Below are positions 37,600 through 52,067 of a DNA stretch of 64,000 bases, piece by piece. The position numbers were made by a program, and so were the translations under genes. Below the pieces are notes generated by a model that was not told the DNA's origin, made no database searches, and was given only the letters and a program-made list of their open reading frames with translations. Positions within the stretch are counted from its first letter, which is position 1; each line of letters opens with the position of its first letter. Source of the stretch: Brachyhypopomus gauderio (lineage: Eukaryota; Chordata; Actinopteri; Gymnotiformes; Hypopomidae). Location of the stretch: contig NC_135214.1 of assembly GCF_052324685.1 (NCBI RefSeq), positions 24,504,265 to 24,568,264 of the forward strand, written 5' to 3'.

Positions 37600-37840
37600 A
37601 GTAGCAGGCTGTCTGACATTGTATTCAGCAGGATAATGTTCCTGCCATATTGCGAAAATTGCTCAGGAATGGTTGAGCAACATTACACAGTGTTTAGGGT
37701 TTTGATTGGTCCGCTAAATTCTTCAGATCTCAATCCTGTGTGCATCTATTGGATGATCTGACAAATGTGCTGATAGAACAAATCAAATCTTCAGAAGTCC
37801 CATCTTGCAACTATTGGATCTATTTTATCCATTAAGTTAG
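37600..37840 (+). pseudogene. mariner/Tc1 transposase fragment
   Basis: Across two frames the plus strand reads QQDNVPAIL, AKIAQEWL, then IGPLNSSDLNPV and VLIEQIKS, the order of a DDE transposase C-half (QDNAP..., NSPDLNPIE). Heavily frameshifted. The remaining 37520-38140 shows nothing else. Confidence 0.5.
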
Positions 37841-38144
37841 CTGATTTACTGTAATTCATATTATTTGGAGCTTTCAGTGTTTCAAAAACACTATTCTAAA
37901 ATATTTTACAACACACTTATGTATTTCCTGTCTGTAGTAAGTGTAACACTGAACAAAAAAAGGCATTATGATGAATGGAGAAGAAGTGTTTTCCATTCAT
38001 CATAGTGTTTTACATTGAGATGGTTTGTGTGTGTCATCTGAGAACAAAATACCATTTTAAGAAGAGATAACATTGTTCTGAATGTAAAGTTTCATTTTGA
38101 AAGATAACTGAGGGGTTTTGCCCATTGTGTGTGTGTTTATTTTA

Positions 38145-39679
38145 CAGTTTTTTGCAATTGCTAAGACACAAAAAGTGGTCCTTATAGCACAATTTCTGAA
38201 ACAACTAACCCATGTAGACTATCTATTGACCGGGTGTGCCAAACCTTAAGCACATTCTCTGCCCTACACTCATTTAGAAATGCTAAAACACACTTTTTGC
38301 AAAACTTTAAACACAGTTCTTCACATAAGACACAACATTCAAAACTGACAACCATGTGTTTCTTTTAGAAAACACTGCCACACAACTGCTACACTCACCT
38401 ACCAAAATACCATACACAGTTCTCACACATTACAACACTTCTAGCAAAATAACTTATGGCCCTATAAAGAGGCCATAAGATGCAAATCTTGGTTTGCACA
38501 ACAATGGAGGCTAATACTTCACAGAGAGGTAGAGGACGAGGAAGAGGACAAGGAAGAGGAAGAACACAAACAACCATCACGGATGAGATCCAGGCCACTT
38601 TGGTTGTCCATGGAGGCCATCGTGAACATTGTCATATCAAAAAACAGTATACCTTTACGACAACTACAACAGCACACCATTACTGACAACATCACTTTCA
38701 GCAACATTCAATCAGTGAGCCTATTTGCACTGGGCCGTCTCCTGAGAAGACATCAAGTGCATATGAAGCAGCTATACAGGGAACCATTTCAGCGCAACTC
38801 TGACAGTGTGAAGGAACTGCGCTATGAATATGTGCAAGTATGCTCTGCTATCCTCTTACTTATACTTTACTCCAGTGTCCTGTGCCACACAATGTTGAGT
38901 ATGATATATGCTCATTTCCTTCTGTCATATACAGTACTGTAATACTGTAATGTTTGGTTTCAGAGAGTAATGGAGCTAGATGTAGATGGAGCTAGACAGG
39001 ACACCTCAAAGCAGTGACCGAGAAGCTCCATGCTGCCAAGGCTAACAAGCTATCATCAGTTTTAATTCTTCTAGATCTTTCTGCAGCCTTTGACACTGTC
39101 AACCACAACATCCTCCGCTCTTTCTAGCCTAGGTGTGACTGGCTCTGCTTGGAAATGGTTCCAGTCATATCTTGAAGACCGTTCCTATCAGATAACATGG
39201 AGAGGATCTACATCCAATCCATGTAAACTTTCCACTGGAGTCCCCCAAGGCTCAGTCCTAGGCCTTCTTCTCTTCTCTTTATATACTCGTTCCCTTGGTG
39301 ACATTATTTTGTCTCATGGTTTCTATTACCATTGCTATGCTGATGACACCCAGCTAATTCTTTCCTTCCCTCATTCTGACACCCAGGTCTCTAGGCGTAT
39401 CTCGGCATGCTTGGCAGATATTGCTTCATGGATGACTACTCACCACTTGAAGCTCAACCCTAGCAAAACTGAGCTTTTGTACATTCCAGGAACGCCAAAC
39501 CCACACAACGACCTCACAGTTTCCTTGTAGCATTGGCTTCTGTGTGTTAAGTTTCGACAAAAGAGACACAGTTTCAGAAATTGTGTCTTAGCAACTGCAA
39601 AAATCTGTATTTGTGTGTAGAGTTCTGAGAGTATGAGGCATGCTTTCAGACAATGTGTGTAAACAATCGAGAAAAACTG
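38145..39679 (+). mobile_element. IS630-like (Tc1/mariner superfamily) element 1, degenerate
   Basis: TA-flanked, with left end CAGTTTTTTGCAATTGCTAA and right end GAGAAAAACTG. 38503-38640 encodes an Arg-Gly-rich start (RGRGRGRGQGRGRTQTT) and 38747-38840 encodes VHMKQLYREPFQRNS, both matching element 2. The catalytic region is replaced by an L2 LINE piece (39030-39530). Confidence 0.75.
39030..39530 (+). pseudogene. L2-clade reverse transcriptase fragment inside IS630-like element 1
   Basis: It reads GSAWKWFQSYLEDRSYQITW, GVPQGSVLG, YADDTQLIL (catalytic YADD) and HHLKLNPSKTELLYIP. An N-terminal FDTVNHNIL sits at about 39090 in another frame. It is cut off at both ends by the host element. Confidence 0.85.
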
Positions 39680-40257
39680 TAAGACACCTATGAGTGCTAG
39701 CAAGACTTCACTCTCTTTTTAACCCCATTTTCCCCTTGAGTTTAGTTAGGGTGACCAGACGTCCTCTTTTTCCCAGACATGTCCTACTTTTGAGACCTAA
39801 AATTTCAAATTTCAAAATCGGGAATTTCAAAATCGTCCTGGATTTTGTGAAGGAAGTGTGGGTAGATCGCATGACATTACAGTTTTTTTCAACTGTTTAC
39901 ACACAAAATCTTTTCTTCTCACACAATTTTTTATACATGCCCTTCAAACACCATAACCCCACACCAAATCTGCAAAACCATACACTAACTCTCAGTGTCT
40001 GACTCAGTTTTCAATTTCCAAACACACATTTTGCAAAACTCTACACACAAGTTTTTACCTAACACACAAAGATCAAACAGGAAGTTACTTGATTTCATCT
40101 TTCAAACACAACCTATCAAAATGCCACACTAAATCACCAGTGCTTCACTCCCACTCCTCACATGTGTAAGCACTCATTCCTTTATTGAACACCAACGAAT
40201 CATTGGCTAAGTATAGGCCTATAAATAGGTCAAATGTCAAGATGTCTGTTTTGAACC

Positions 40258-42946
40258 ATGAATGACAACGAAGAGAGAGCTGGGAGAGTTGGTAGAGGCA
40301 GAGGACGTCCACGAGGAGTTCGGGTTCGAGGAGGAAGGGGAGGAAGAGGACGAGTTGGACAGGGAAGAGGACAAGGGCAAAGAAGGGAAGCAAGGAGAGC
40401 TGTCTCAGATGAGATTAGGGCTACATTGGTTGATCATGTGATCAACCATGGGTTGACCATGAGAGAGGCTGGACTGCGGGTCCAGCCAAACTTGAGTCGA
40501 TTCACGGTGGCAGGCATAATCCGAACATTCCGAAATGAGAACAGGTATGCAGCTATCTGATATAAACATAATAATTATTTCAGCACAACTGTAAAATCCA
40601 TACAATTGTTCCTCTTATATCATGTATATTACTGTACTAGATATCATGATTCATGAATGGTCAGTGTGATTATCATACTATTCCATGATGTAGCTTACTG
40701 CAGGAAGACATTTTAGACTTTATGACATACCACACATTCACTATGCTTCTGTATCTTCTACAGAGTGGAAAGACAGAGGAATTGTGGAGGGCGAGGGCGC
40801 AAATTTACTGAAGAGCAGGAGACTGCGATTATAAATATGGTATTGGCAAATAATGCCATTTGAATCCACGAGATCCAGCACCACATAGTGAATGATGCAA
40901 CTGTTGATGCAATCGCTTGCGTATGAAGCAGCTATACAGGGTCCCATTTGAAAGGAACAGCATCAGAGTGAAGAACCTGCGTCATGACTTTGTGAATGTA
41001 TGTATGCAAAACTACTTCCAGTACATTAGACTTGCACATATCAAGACAGATTGTTGGGTTGTGCACATGTGTGTAAATATATATTCTTGTCTCTTACAGA
41101 GAATTTTGGAGATCGATGCAGATGCAAATGTTCGCCATGAGTACATTTATATAGATGAGGTGGGCTTTAACCTCACTAAGTCCAGGAGAAGGGGGAGAAA
41201 TATCCTTGTTCAGAGGGCCATTGTGAATGTCCCAGGACAACGTGGGGGAAACATTACAATGTGTGCTGCCATTACCAATAATGGTGTCCTGCATCACCAT
41301 GCAACACTTGGTCCATACAACACTGTTCATATCATAACTTTTCTGGACACAATTCTCAATATTCTTGTCCAAGGTCAGCAGAATCTACATCAACAAAGTT
41401 TTGTGGTCATATGGGACAATGTCAGTTTTCATCGGGCAAATCTGGTCCAGAACTGGTTTGTGACCCATCCTCAATTCTCTGTTCTGTACCTGCCGCCATA
41501 TTCACCTTTTCTTAATCCAATTGAGGAATTCTTCTCCACCTGGCGCTGGCGGGTATATAGGGGTGCACGATATGACGATATAAAATCGTGAATGGCGATA
41601 ACGAGTGGAGAATCGTAGGCGATCTACCAAATTAGAGAAATCGTATAGATCGCCTTTGCCAGCGCAATGACTTTTTTATGCTGGTTCCCACCGATGCGTC
41701 AGACGTAGGGCGTATGACTGACCAATCACAGCGAACTGTGCGTCTTCCACGCCTCCACGTTGTGTTTGTAAAAACTAAAAACTGCGTGGACAACGACGGC
41801 TGAAAGCCAAACCGAGGAGCAGGTAAAGAAGAGGAAATCCACCTCTGTAATCTGAAATTGATTCGGATTTTCTTCCACTGACCAAGACCAAACTACAGCG
41901 ATATGTAAAGTGTGCAAAGAACACGTGAAAACGTCTGATGCCAGTACAACAAATTTATTCAATCACTTGAGACGTAGACATCCCAAGTAATATGCCGAAA
42001 GTGAAACAATGCGGGCAGCGGGGGCAGCCGCCTCACAAGTGACCATAGCGCGCGACTCCGCCACACCTCGCGCGAACGATATGTGGTAGTATAAATAAAG
42101 AGATTTATTGAATGGACAGAGTCGTAATACCGGGCAGGGGTCATAACAGGTAGGCAGTCCGAACATGAAATATAAACGGGCATGGTGGCACAAAGAACAA
42201 AGTGTTTAAAATGGAGACAAATTAAGTATTATATTGCGATCAATTCTTTGTGTTGACTTGTAACCCCTGTGGTGGCCCAACTCAAAAGTAGCCCAAAGAA
42301 CCGCACCCCGCGACCCCAGAATTTTTTCCCGCGGCTGAATTTTCAAACAAGCCCAATTTGGCGTGAAACCGCAAACCTGGCAACTATGGAAACAGGTGAA
42401 GACAATAACGACATGGGTGTGGCAGACGTGGGGAAACCATAGAAACACACAACAAGGCGGGCTCAAGGAGCAGGGAACAACAGACATGAGGAACAGGGAA
42501 ACCGGAGTGACAGCTAGGAGAGGGGGGCGTAGCTCTACACAGTGTCACGTGTGTTGTTTACATTTTTTGTTTACAATGTTTGCACATGGAAAATTGCAAT
42601 ATCATTCATTTAAATCTGCTTAAAAAGAAAGCTTTGTAGCCCCAATTTTTTTTGGATGGAAGATCGTCATAAAAAATCGAAATCGTGATTTTATGAAAAA
42701 AATCGTGATACTATTTTTTTCCCATATCGCCCACCCCTATGGGTATATGATTGTCGTCCTCATGCTCGCATTCCACTTCTTGAGGCGATGGAGGAAGCAT
42801 GTGGATACATTGATGCTGCCTCTATTCAAGGATGGATGCGCCACGCAAGGAGGTTCTTCCCTCGGTGTTTAGCAAGAGAGGACATAGCTTGCGATGTGGA
42901 TGAAGTATTGTGGCCAGATGCAGCCCGGAGGAGAGATGAAGCCTAG
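40258..42946 (+). pseudogene. IS630-like transposase, broken by stop, deletion and a hAT
   Basis: DDE transposase with introns. Exon A is 40258-40544 (Arg-Gly-rich start, then a helix-turn-helix with HGLTMREAGLRVQPN). Exon B is from 40764 and has an in-frame TGA at 40861. The frame reopens at 40920 (MKQLYRVPFERNS), leaves at a GTATGT donor after 40997 and resumes at 41101. The catalytic set is visible: IDEVGFN, IWDNVSFH and NPIEEFF, with 35 residues between the second Asp and the Glu. The hAT at 41559-42740 follows RWRVY; after it the frame continues DCRPHARIPLLEAM to TAG at 42944. Confidence 0.85.
41559..42740 (+). mobile_element. hAT element inserted in the IS630-like transposase
   Basis: The ends AGGGGTGCACGATATGACG and the inverse of ATAGGGGTGGGCGATATGG are flanked by GGGTATAT at 41551-41558 and 42741-42748. 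41846-41999 encodes a BED finger (CKVCKEHVKTS, NLFNHLRRRHPK). Removing it with one duplication restores the transposase frame. 42206-42395 holds a further nested repeat scrap. Confidence 0.88.
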
Positions 42947-43445
42947 ACACACACTCAACCCCCCAACCCATACCCTCACCACAGCCAACACCCCCCAGCT
43001 TTTTCAGACATGTGTTTGGTGTCTGTCCAACTTCATGTGGTGGATGGATTTTTTTTTTCTGCACTGTACAAATATTGTAACAGCAGCAAATTATTTGGAA
43101 AAATATTTTGAGTTTGAAAACTGTTTGTGTGTTGTGAGTATTTCACCTTCTCTCTGCACTTTTGTATAACATAGAATCCCATGAATGAAAGAAGAGCTTT
43201 AGGTTTTGATCAACAGTGTGTACATGATTAATCCAAAATGTCATATTATGACAAAGGTGTTTGCAATGTGATGTCAGTGCTTGCTTTTGAGATGTGTTTA
43301 TGACATTTTGAATGTTGTGTGTCATTTTGCTGGATATTTGAGGCATTTTGCATTTTGTGTGAGCAATTGTGAGTTTTGTGTGTATAGTTTTGAAAAATAG
43401 ACACAGATCTTGGAAAATGTGTGTAAACAGTTGAAAAAAACTGTA

Positions 43446-44640
43446 AATAGCTGCCACCACCTTTGTTTCTCCGGTACGGTCCGGACGAGCCTGATCAATC
43501 TTCCCCCGCCCTTCAATATACACCATCAACACAGGTTTAAGCCAAATAACAATATTTATTCATGATCACAATTTCATTAACTACAGCATGACTGACCTTC
43601 CCTCCACTAGACCCATGACATCACTGCACACACACATTCCCCCACCCGTTAAAGTAATACCTCTTTAAAACATCACGGGAAAAAAAACCCTTCGTCAAAA
43701 AACTCTTAAAAAAGACACTGTGTATCAACGCACACCCCCACAGGCTATTTAAAGAAAGATCGTCGGCTATCCTCACTGAATACACCAGTAGACACTCCCT
43801 TCCCACAGCTACCTACCCCAACTCATACAATGTTTAGAATAGAAGTCTCTACCAGCATTTCTGACCACACAATCACGTGCTACTTTATAAAACCCAAAAA
43901 TCACACCACAACACACATCAATTAAGGCACATCACCCACTACCAATTCACACACACCCAATAATCACACTTAATTCATTAATGCTGGGAGGCCTATACTA
44001 ATTCATCAAACGGTTTATCTCCCACCCTATCCCCATTTCTCAACTGACACATACACATAAGTTTAGTTTTAAAATAACAGACATCCCTCGTTCGGGTGGC
44101 CGTCAAGACCCCCCCGTGTAGCTGTGGAGTTGGATGTCTTTGTTCAGCACGTTAACCCAAACGCATCACGCAGCAGTCAGCAGTCTCTCAGAGTTCCTCT
44201 GGTATGTCGCGAACACCTCCAAAGTCTCCAAGTCGCGTTCGCGTTCTCTTTAGTCTCAACAAAAGTCCCTCAGAGTGCACCCACACAATCCGGATTCGCA
44301 GGAAAACAGTCCAGTTCCAAACAAAGCGTCGCCATGCACCATCGCTCCCCCGCCGCATCTCTCTTCCGTTTTAATCCCACTAAACCCTTCCCCCTAATTA
44401 ACCCACCCTCTTTCTCTACGTTCATCACAATACATGCGGCTCAGTAGCACCACTCACAAATAGTGAAATGTTAACAATGTGTAGTAGTATTGCCTTTCAA
44501 AGTTGTTACATTTCTATAGTATCCTATCTTTCAAACCATAACGTAATGATTTTTTAATCTACTGTTTTTCGTATTATTTTCTCTATAATCATTTTGTGTT
44601 CTCTTTTCAAGAAGAGCTTTAATCTGAAAATGTAGCAGTG
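43446..44640. other. Unassigned DNA, possible LTR or DIRS scrap
   Basis: C-rich sequence with short frames lacking motifs (for example 44124-44447). 44460-44655 is a copy of the dispersed repeat at 20030-20205. Confidence 0.35.
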
Positions 44641-44649
44641 TGTACGAAT

Positions 44650-45234
44650 GTTATAATAATTATCTTTATTTGTATAGCACCTTTAATGCATACATGCAAC
44701 TCAAAGTGTTTTACAGAATAAATAAAACATTAAAAGAAATCAAAGATTTAAAAAACTTTAAAATAAATTAAAGATTAAAAGGAAACAAACCTAATAAAAT
44801 AAGGTAATACAATTACAAATTATTAAAATAATAGACAAAATAATGTAATAAAGTAAATAAGATGGCAAAACTATTAAAATAATTAGACATAGAATATAAT
44901 TAAGTAAAATAATGTGATAAAGTTATAAAATAATTTACCATTTGTTTCTTAACTAAATGCAGATCTAAACTTCAATCTCATTATACATCTGTATAGTGAC
45001 AATAAAGGCATTCTATTCTATTCTAAACATGAAGGTTTTGAGACTCTTATTGAAGCTGTGCAGTGATGAAATGCCTCTGAGCTCTTCAGGAAGAGAGTTC
45101 CAGAGCTTTGGGCCATAGTGGCTAAAATCCCCCTCGCCAATCTTTAATCGGCTTTTAGAAATCACCAGTAGATTACTGTTTGAAGACCTGAGAGACCTGA
45201 CTGGAACATATCTAACCATCATTTCACTGAGGTA
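44650..45234 (-). pseudogene. L2-type LINE end, left part of an interrupted copy
   Basis: Minus frame 45222-45013 reads YLSEMMVRYVPVRSLRSS, DFSHYGPKLWNSLPEELR and FNKSLKTFMFRIE. Its upstream codons (FKCLHGLAPL) lie at 51822-51845, on the other side of the 6.6-kb transposon. 44660-44710 is the 3' tail. Confidence 0.75.
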
Positions 45235-45294
45235 AAGAGGTACGGAAGCGTATTGCTGCCAATAATGTAAAAAAAAAAATTCTTCAGCATCTCG

Positions 45295-45485
45295 TTATTA
45301 CGAGATCTTATGTCGTTAAAACGAGAAACTATCTCGTTATTACGAGATCTTATGTCGTTCAAACGAGAAAACTATCTCGTTATTACGAGATCTTATGTCG
45401 TTCAAACGAGAAAACTATCTCGTTATTACGAGATCTTATGTCGTTCAAACGAGAAAACTATCTCGTTATTACGAGATCTTATTTT
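45295..45485. repeat. Left subterminal palindromic array
   Basis: Four to five units of ATCTCGTTATTACGAGAT (self-complementary) alternate with CTTATGTCGTTCAAACGAGA. Matching units lie at 51603-51770 near the other end. Confidence 0.9.
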
Positions 45486-45528
45486 CCAAACTCCCAGGCT
45501 CCCCAAATGCACTACAGCATTTTTCTCA

Positions 45529-46784
45529 ATGTCGCAGTTGATTGAATTAATCAAATTTTACTTTATGCTTGGCTTAAATCACAATGACATCTTAATGTCA
45601 CTGAAAGGCATCGATGACATTTTAATAAGTATTCGAACACTGCGAAGGATTCTGAAGTCTCAGCGTTTATACAGGCGTAAACATAAATCAGCCCTCTTAG
45701 ACGTTGCTTTATTCCTAACCGAACATCTTGACAGACACGGAAAACTTCATGGCTACAAACTACAACATCTTAAATGTCTACAAGCTGGGTATGTTGTCAC
45801 GCAAGACACAGTCAGACTTTTATTAAAAGTTTTGGATCCACGGGGAGTACAGCTGAGACGCCGAAATCGCCTTCGTCGCAGGTTGTACAGAAATCCAGGT
45901 CCCAACTTTACATGGCATGTGGACTCTTATGATAAACTGAAACCGTACGGTATCTGCATCAACGGCGCAATCGATGGCTTCTCACGTATGGTCATTTGGC
46001 TCCATGCCTACACAACCAACAGCAATCCAAAAGTAATTGCCAGTTACTTCATCAACGAAGTTGAACACAGAATGGGAACCCCCTCTAAAATTCGTACGGA
46101 TTTAGGAACAGAGAACGGCACAATGGAACAAATACAGAGGTTCCTTCGGTATGAAGATGACGATCAACATGCAAGAGACTGTTATATTTATGGTTCCAGC
46201 AACCATAACCAGCGAATAGAAAGCTGGTGGGCATTCATGCGGAAACAGCACGCCCAAGACTGGATGAACCGCTTCCAGCAGCTGAAAGATTTGGACTGCT
46301 TTACCGGAAGCTTTCTGGACAAACAGTTAATACTGTTTACTTGTCTAAATATCATCGAGGTGAGCATATGTTACATTTTGCAATCTATATGTATGAAAGA
46401 GTAATTTTTTTTGTTTTAACTTATTAGAATTCACACCTGAACATTTGTTTTATTTAGGAAGAGCTGCAGCAACTCATGCACCTATGGAACACCCACAACA
46501 TTCGACCCAGCAGGAATGCAGTGGCACCACATGGGCGTCCGTTTATGATGTACACTCTGCCACAATTTTGGGGGGCAAGAGATTACCTGAAACATGTCTC
46601 CCAACAAGCTGTTGCTGTTTGTAGAGAAGAATGCCAAGAGAGAGGTCCTTACCCATGTGATGAGACAGTCTTCACCTTGTCCTGCGATCTCATGGCAGAA
46701 CACTATCTGCACCCACCCACCGCACCTGCTGAAGCAATCGAACTGTACCTGTTTTTAAGGACTCGCATACTTAATGACATGTAG
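45529..46784 (+). CDS. Integrase-type DDE transposase of the IS3EU-like element, two exons
   Basis: Catalyses excision and insertion of the element. Exon 1 is 45529-46359 (277 codons) and exon 2 is 46458-46784; the junction GAG|GTGAGC...TTTAG|GAAGAG is in phase 0, giving 385 residues. An N-terminal helical DNA-binding region (about residues 1-60) is followed by an integrase core with D132 (WHVDSYDK), D191 (IRTDLGTENG) and E231 (NQRIESWW); 39 residues separate the last two. WRVISING-like context reads CINGAIDGFSRMVIWL, as in retroviral-type integrases. The first ATG outside the palindromic array (45529) was chosen; an open frame extends upstream to 45310 but only through repeat units. AATAAA at about 47021 could end the transcript. 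Confidence 0.85.
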
Positions 46785-47591
46785 ATAAACAGTAACACAC
46801 TCTTCAACTTAAACCCAAGATCTTTGTGTATTCTCAAAATGTTATTTTGTTGTCTCAAAATGAATATTTAGTGCTCCAGTGACAACCTTATTAAAAGTGT
46901 ACATATTTTACTTTACAATTAGTAGCAGACAATTCAACAGTTTGTACAAATATTGGTATTTCATCTGAAAATATAACTGCTTGTAAACCTAGACAACACC
47001 TGTTACTGTATTATAGGGCACAATAAAGGGTATAATCACAAGTGACAAAACCACATATTTAGTTTAACTTTTTGGGCACAATGTTTTTGCACTGTTTGCA
47101 TTTGTATGACTTTATTAATGGTGAAAAACACACAGACAAAATTATGAAAAACAGTTGGTTTAATAGAATACAAGTTTACATTTAACCAGAGGCTTTCTTT
47201 AAGCTTTTTTTTTAACCCTGGTCAGAAAGTGCCACTTAACTGCATTTGCACAGATGAACTAACAGTGAGATTGACCATTATAATACTTATCTCTGTGTAA
47301 TAAAAGTCTCTTCTCTAAGTGAATGACACTGTTTTGTTTTGTCCTCATACAAGAATGTAAATTTGAACAAAAATAGCACCAGAAACTGCTATGAAAATAT
47401 TTAATAATTCTAACAAAAGCTGAAAAATAAAAATAGGAATCTGTAGTTACATGAATTCTCCTCGTTAACACATTCAGCACATTAACGTAACGACATTTTC
47501 AGAAAATTTTCATTACAACAAGTCACATTCACTGCTTGACACTTCTTGTGACCATGAAAACTTATTTTCAGAACATAACAAATGGTGTATG

Positions 47592-47678
<87 letters not shown>

Positions 47679-47879
47679 TTATTTTGCCATACTTGCACAA
47701 TAAAAGCTATGGGTGATTAGCTTTAGCTCTATCCAGTGTATTCCCTTACCTGTTACATATCTTTGATTATGAGAAACACTCCTAACATATCTCATAGACC
47801 TGAACATTTGCATGTACTATATACCCTATGAAAACTTTCCTTCAAATAGTTACAGGACATACTTTGTGGACCCTTTGCT
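46785..47879. other. Intergenic region between the convergent transposon genes
   Basis: AT-rich, with AATAAA at about 47021 (plus) and TTTATT at about 47110 (minus signal). A (TA)n tract of about 80 bp lies at 47594-47675. No frame supported. Confidence 0.6.
47594..47675. repeat. (TA)n microsatellite
   Basis: About 40 TA units; the Tyr-Ile frames across it are artefacts. Confidence 0.97.
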
Positions 47880-51514
<3,635 letters not shown>

Positions 51515-51602
51515 GGCTGTTTCTGTCCTGAATAATAAAATATGTTAACTGTACGGAGTGCTCCTAATGTTGTTAACGTTACATACACGTATGCCCACAT
51601 AT

Positions 51603-51770
51603 GTCGTTTTAACGACATAAGATCTCGTAATAACTAGATAGTTTTCTCGTTTTAACGACATAAGATCTCGTAATAACGAGATCGTTTTCTCGTTTTAACG
51701 ACATATGATCTCGTAATAACGAGATAGTTTCTCGTTTTAACGACATATGATCTCGTAATAACGAGATGAT
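51603..51770. repeat. Right subterminal palindromic array
   Basis: Inverted counterpart of 45295-45485, with ATCTCGTAATAACGAGAT and CGTTTTAACGACATA units. Confidence 0.9.
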
Positions 51771-51821
51771 GAAGAATATTTTTTAAAACATTATTGGCAG
51801 CAATACGCTTCCGTAAAGAGG

Positions 51822-51960
51822 AGCAAGACCATGAAGACATTTAAAAACCATCACTAGAACCTTAATATCTATTCTAAAACTGACAGGTAACCAGTGCAGT
51901 GAGTGGAGACAGTGCAGATATATATATTCAATGACCTCTGTAACGTATGTGCACAGCATT
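51822..51960 (-). pseudogene. L2-type LINE, right part of the interrupted copy
   Basis: The minus strand reads FKCLHGLAPL just before the transposon, continuing as YLSEMMVRY on the far side (45222). One copy of AAGAGG keeps the frame. Confidence 0.75.
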
Positions 51961-52067
51961 TACCATTATCAAACAAGTACTTTAATGTTTAGATGTACAA
52001 ACTGCCTAACTGCTGTAATTCGCCTGTGTGAACCTGAACGCCATTATCGCCCGCTGTTGCTTTAAGG

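Larger units (their letters stand above)
39880..43443 (+). mobile_element. IS630-like element 2 with a hAT inserted in its transposase
   Basis: The ends are CAGTTTTTTTCAACTGTTTA and its inverse, flanked by TA (39878-39879 and 43444-43445). Without the inserted hAT it would be about 2.4 kb. It sits 200 bp from element 1 in the same orientation. Confidence 0.88.

Noticed and set aside
45310..45528. N-terminal extension of the transposase frame
   Set aside because: Encoded only by the palindromic subterminal repeats; the first ATG outside them (45529) is preferred.
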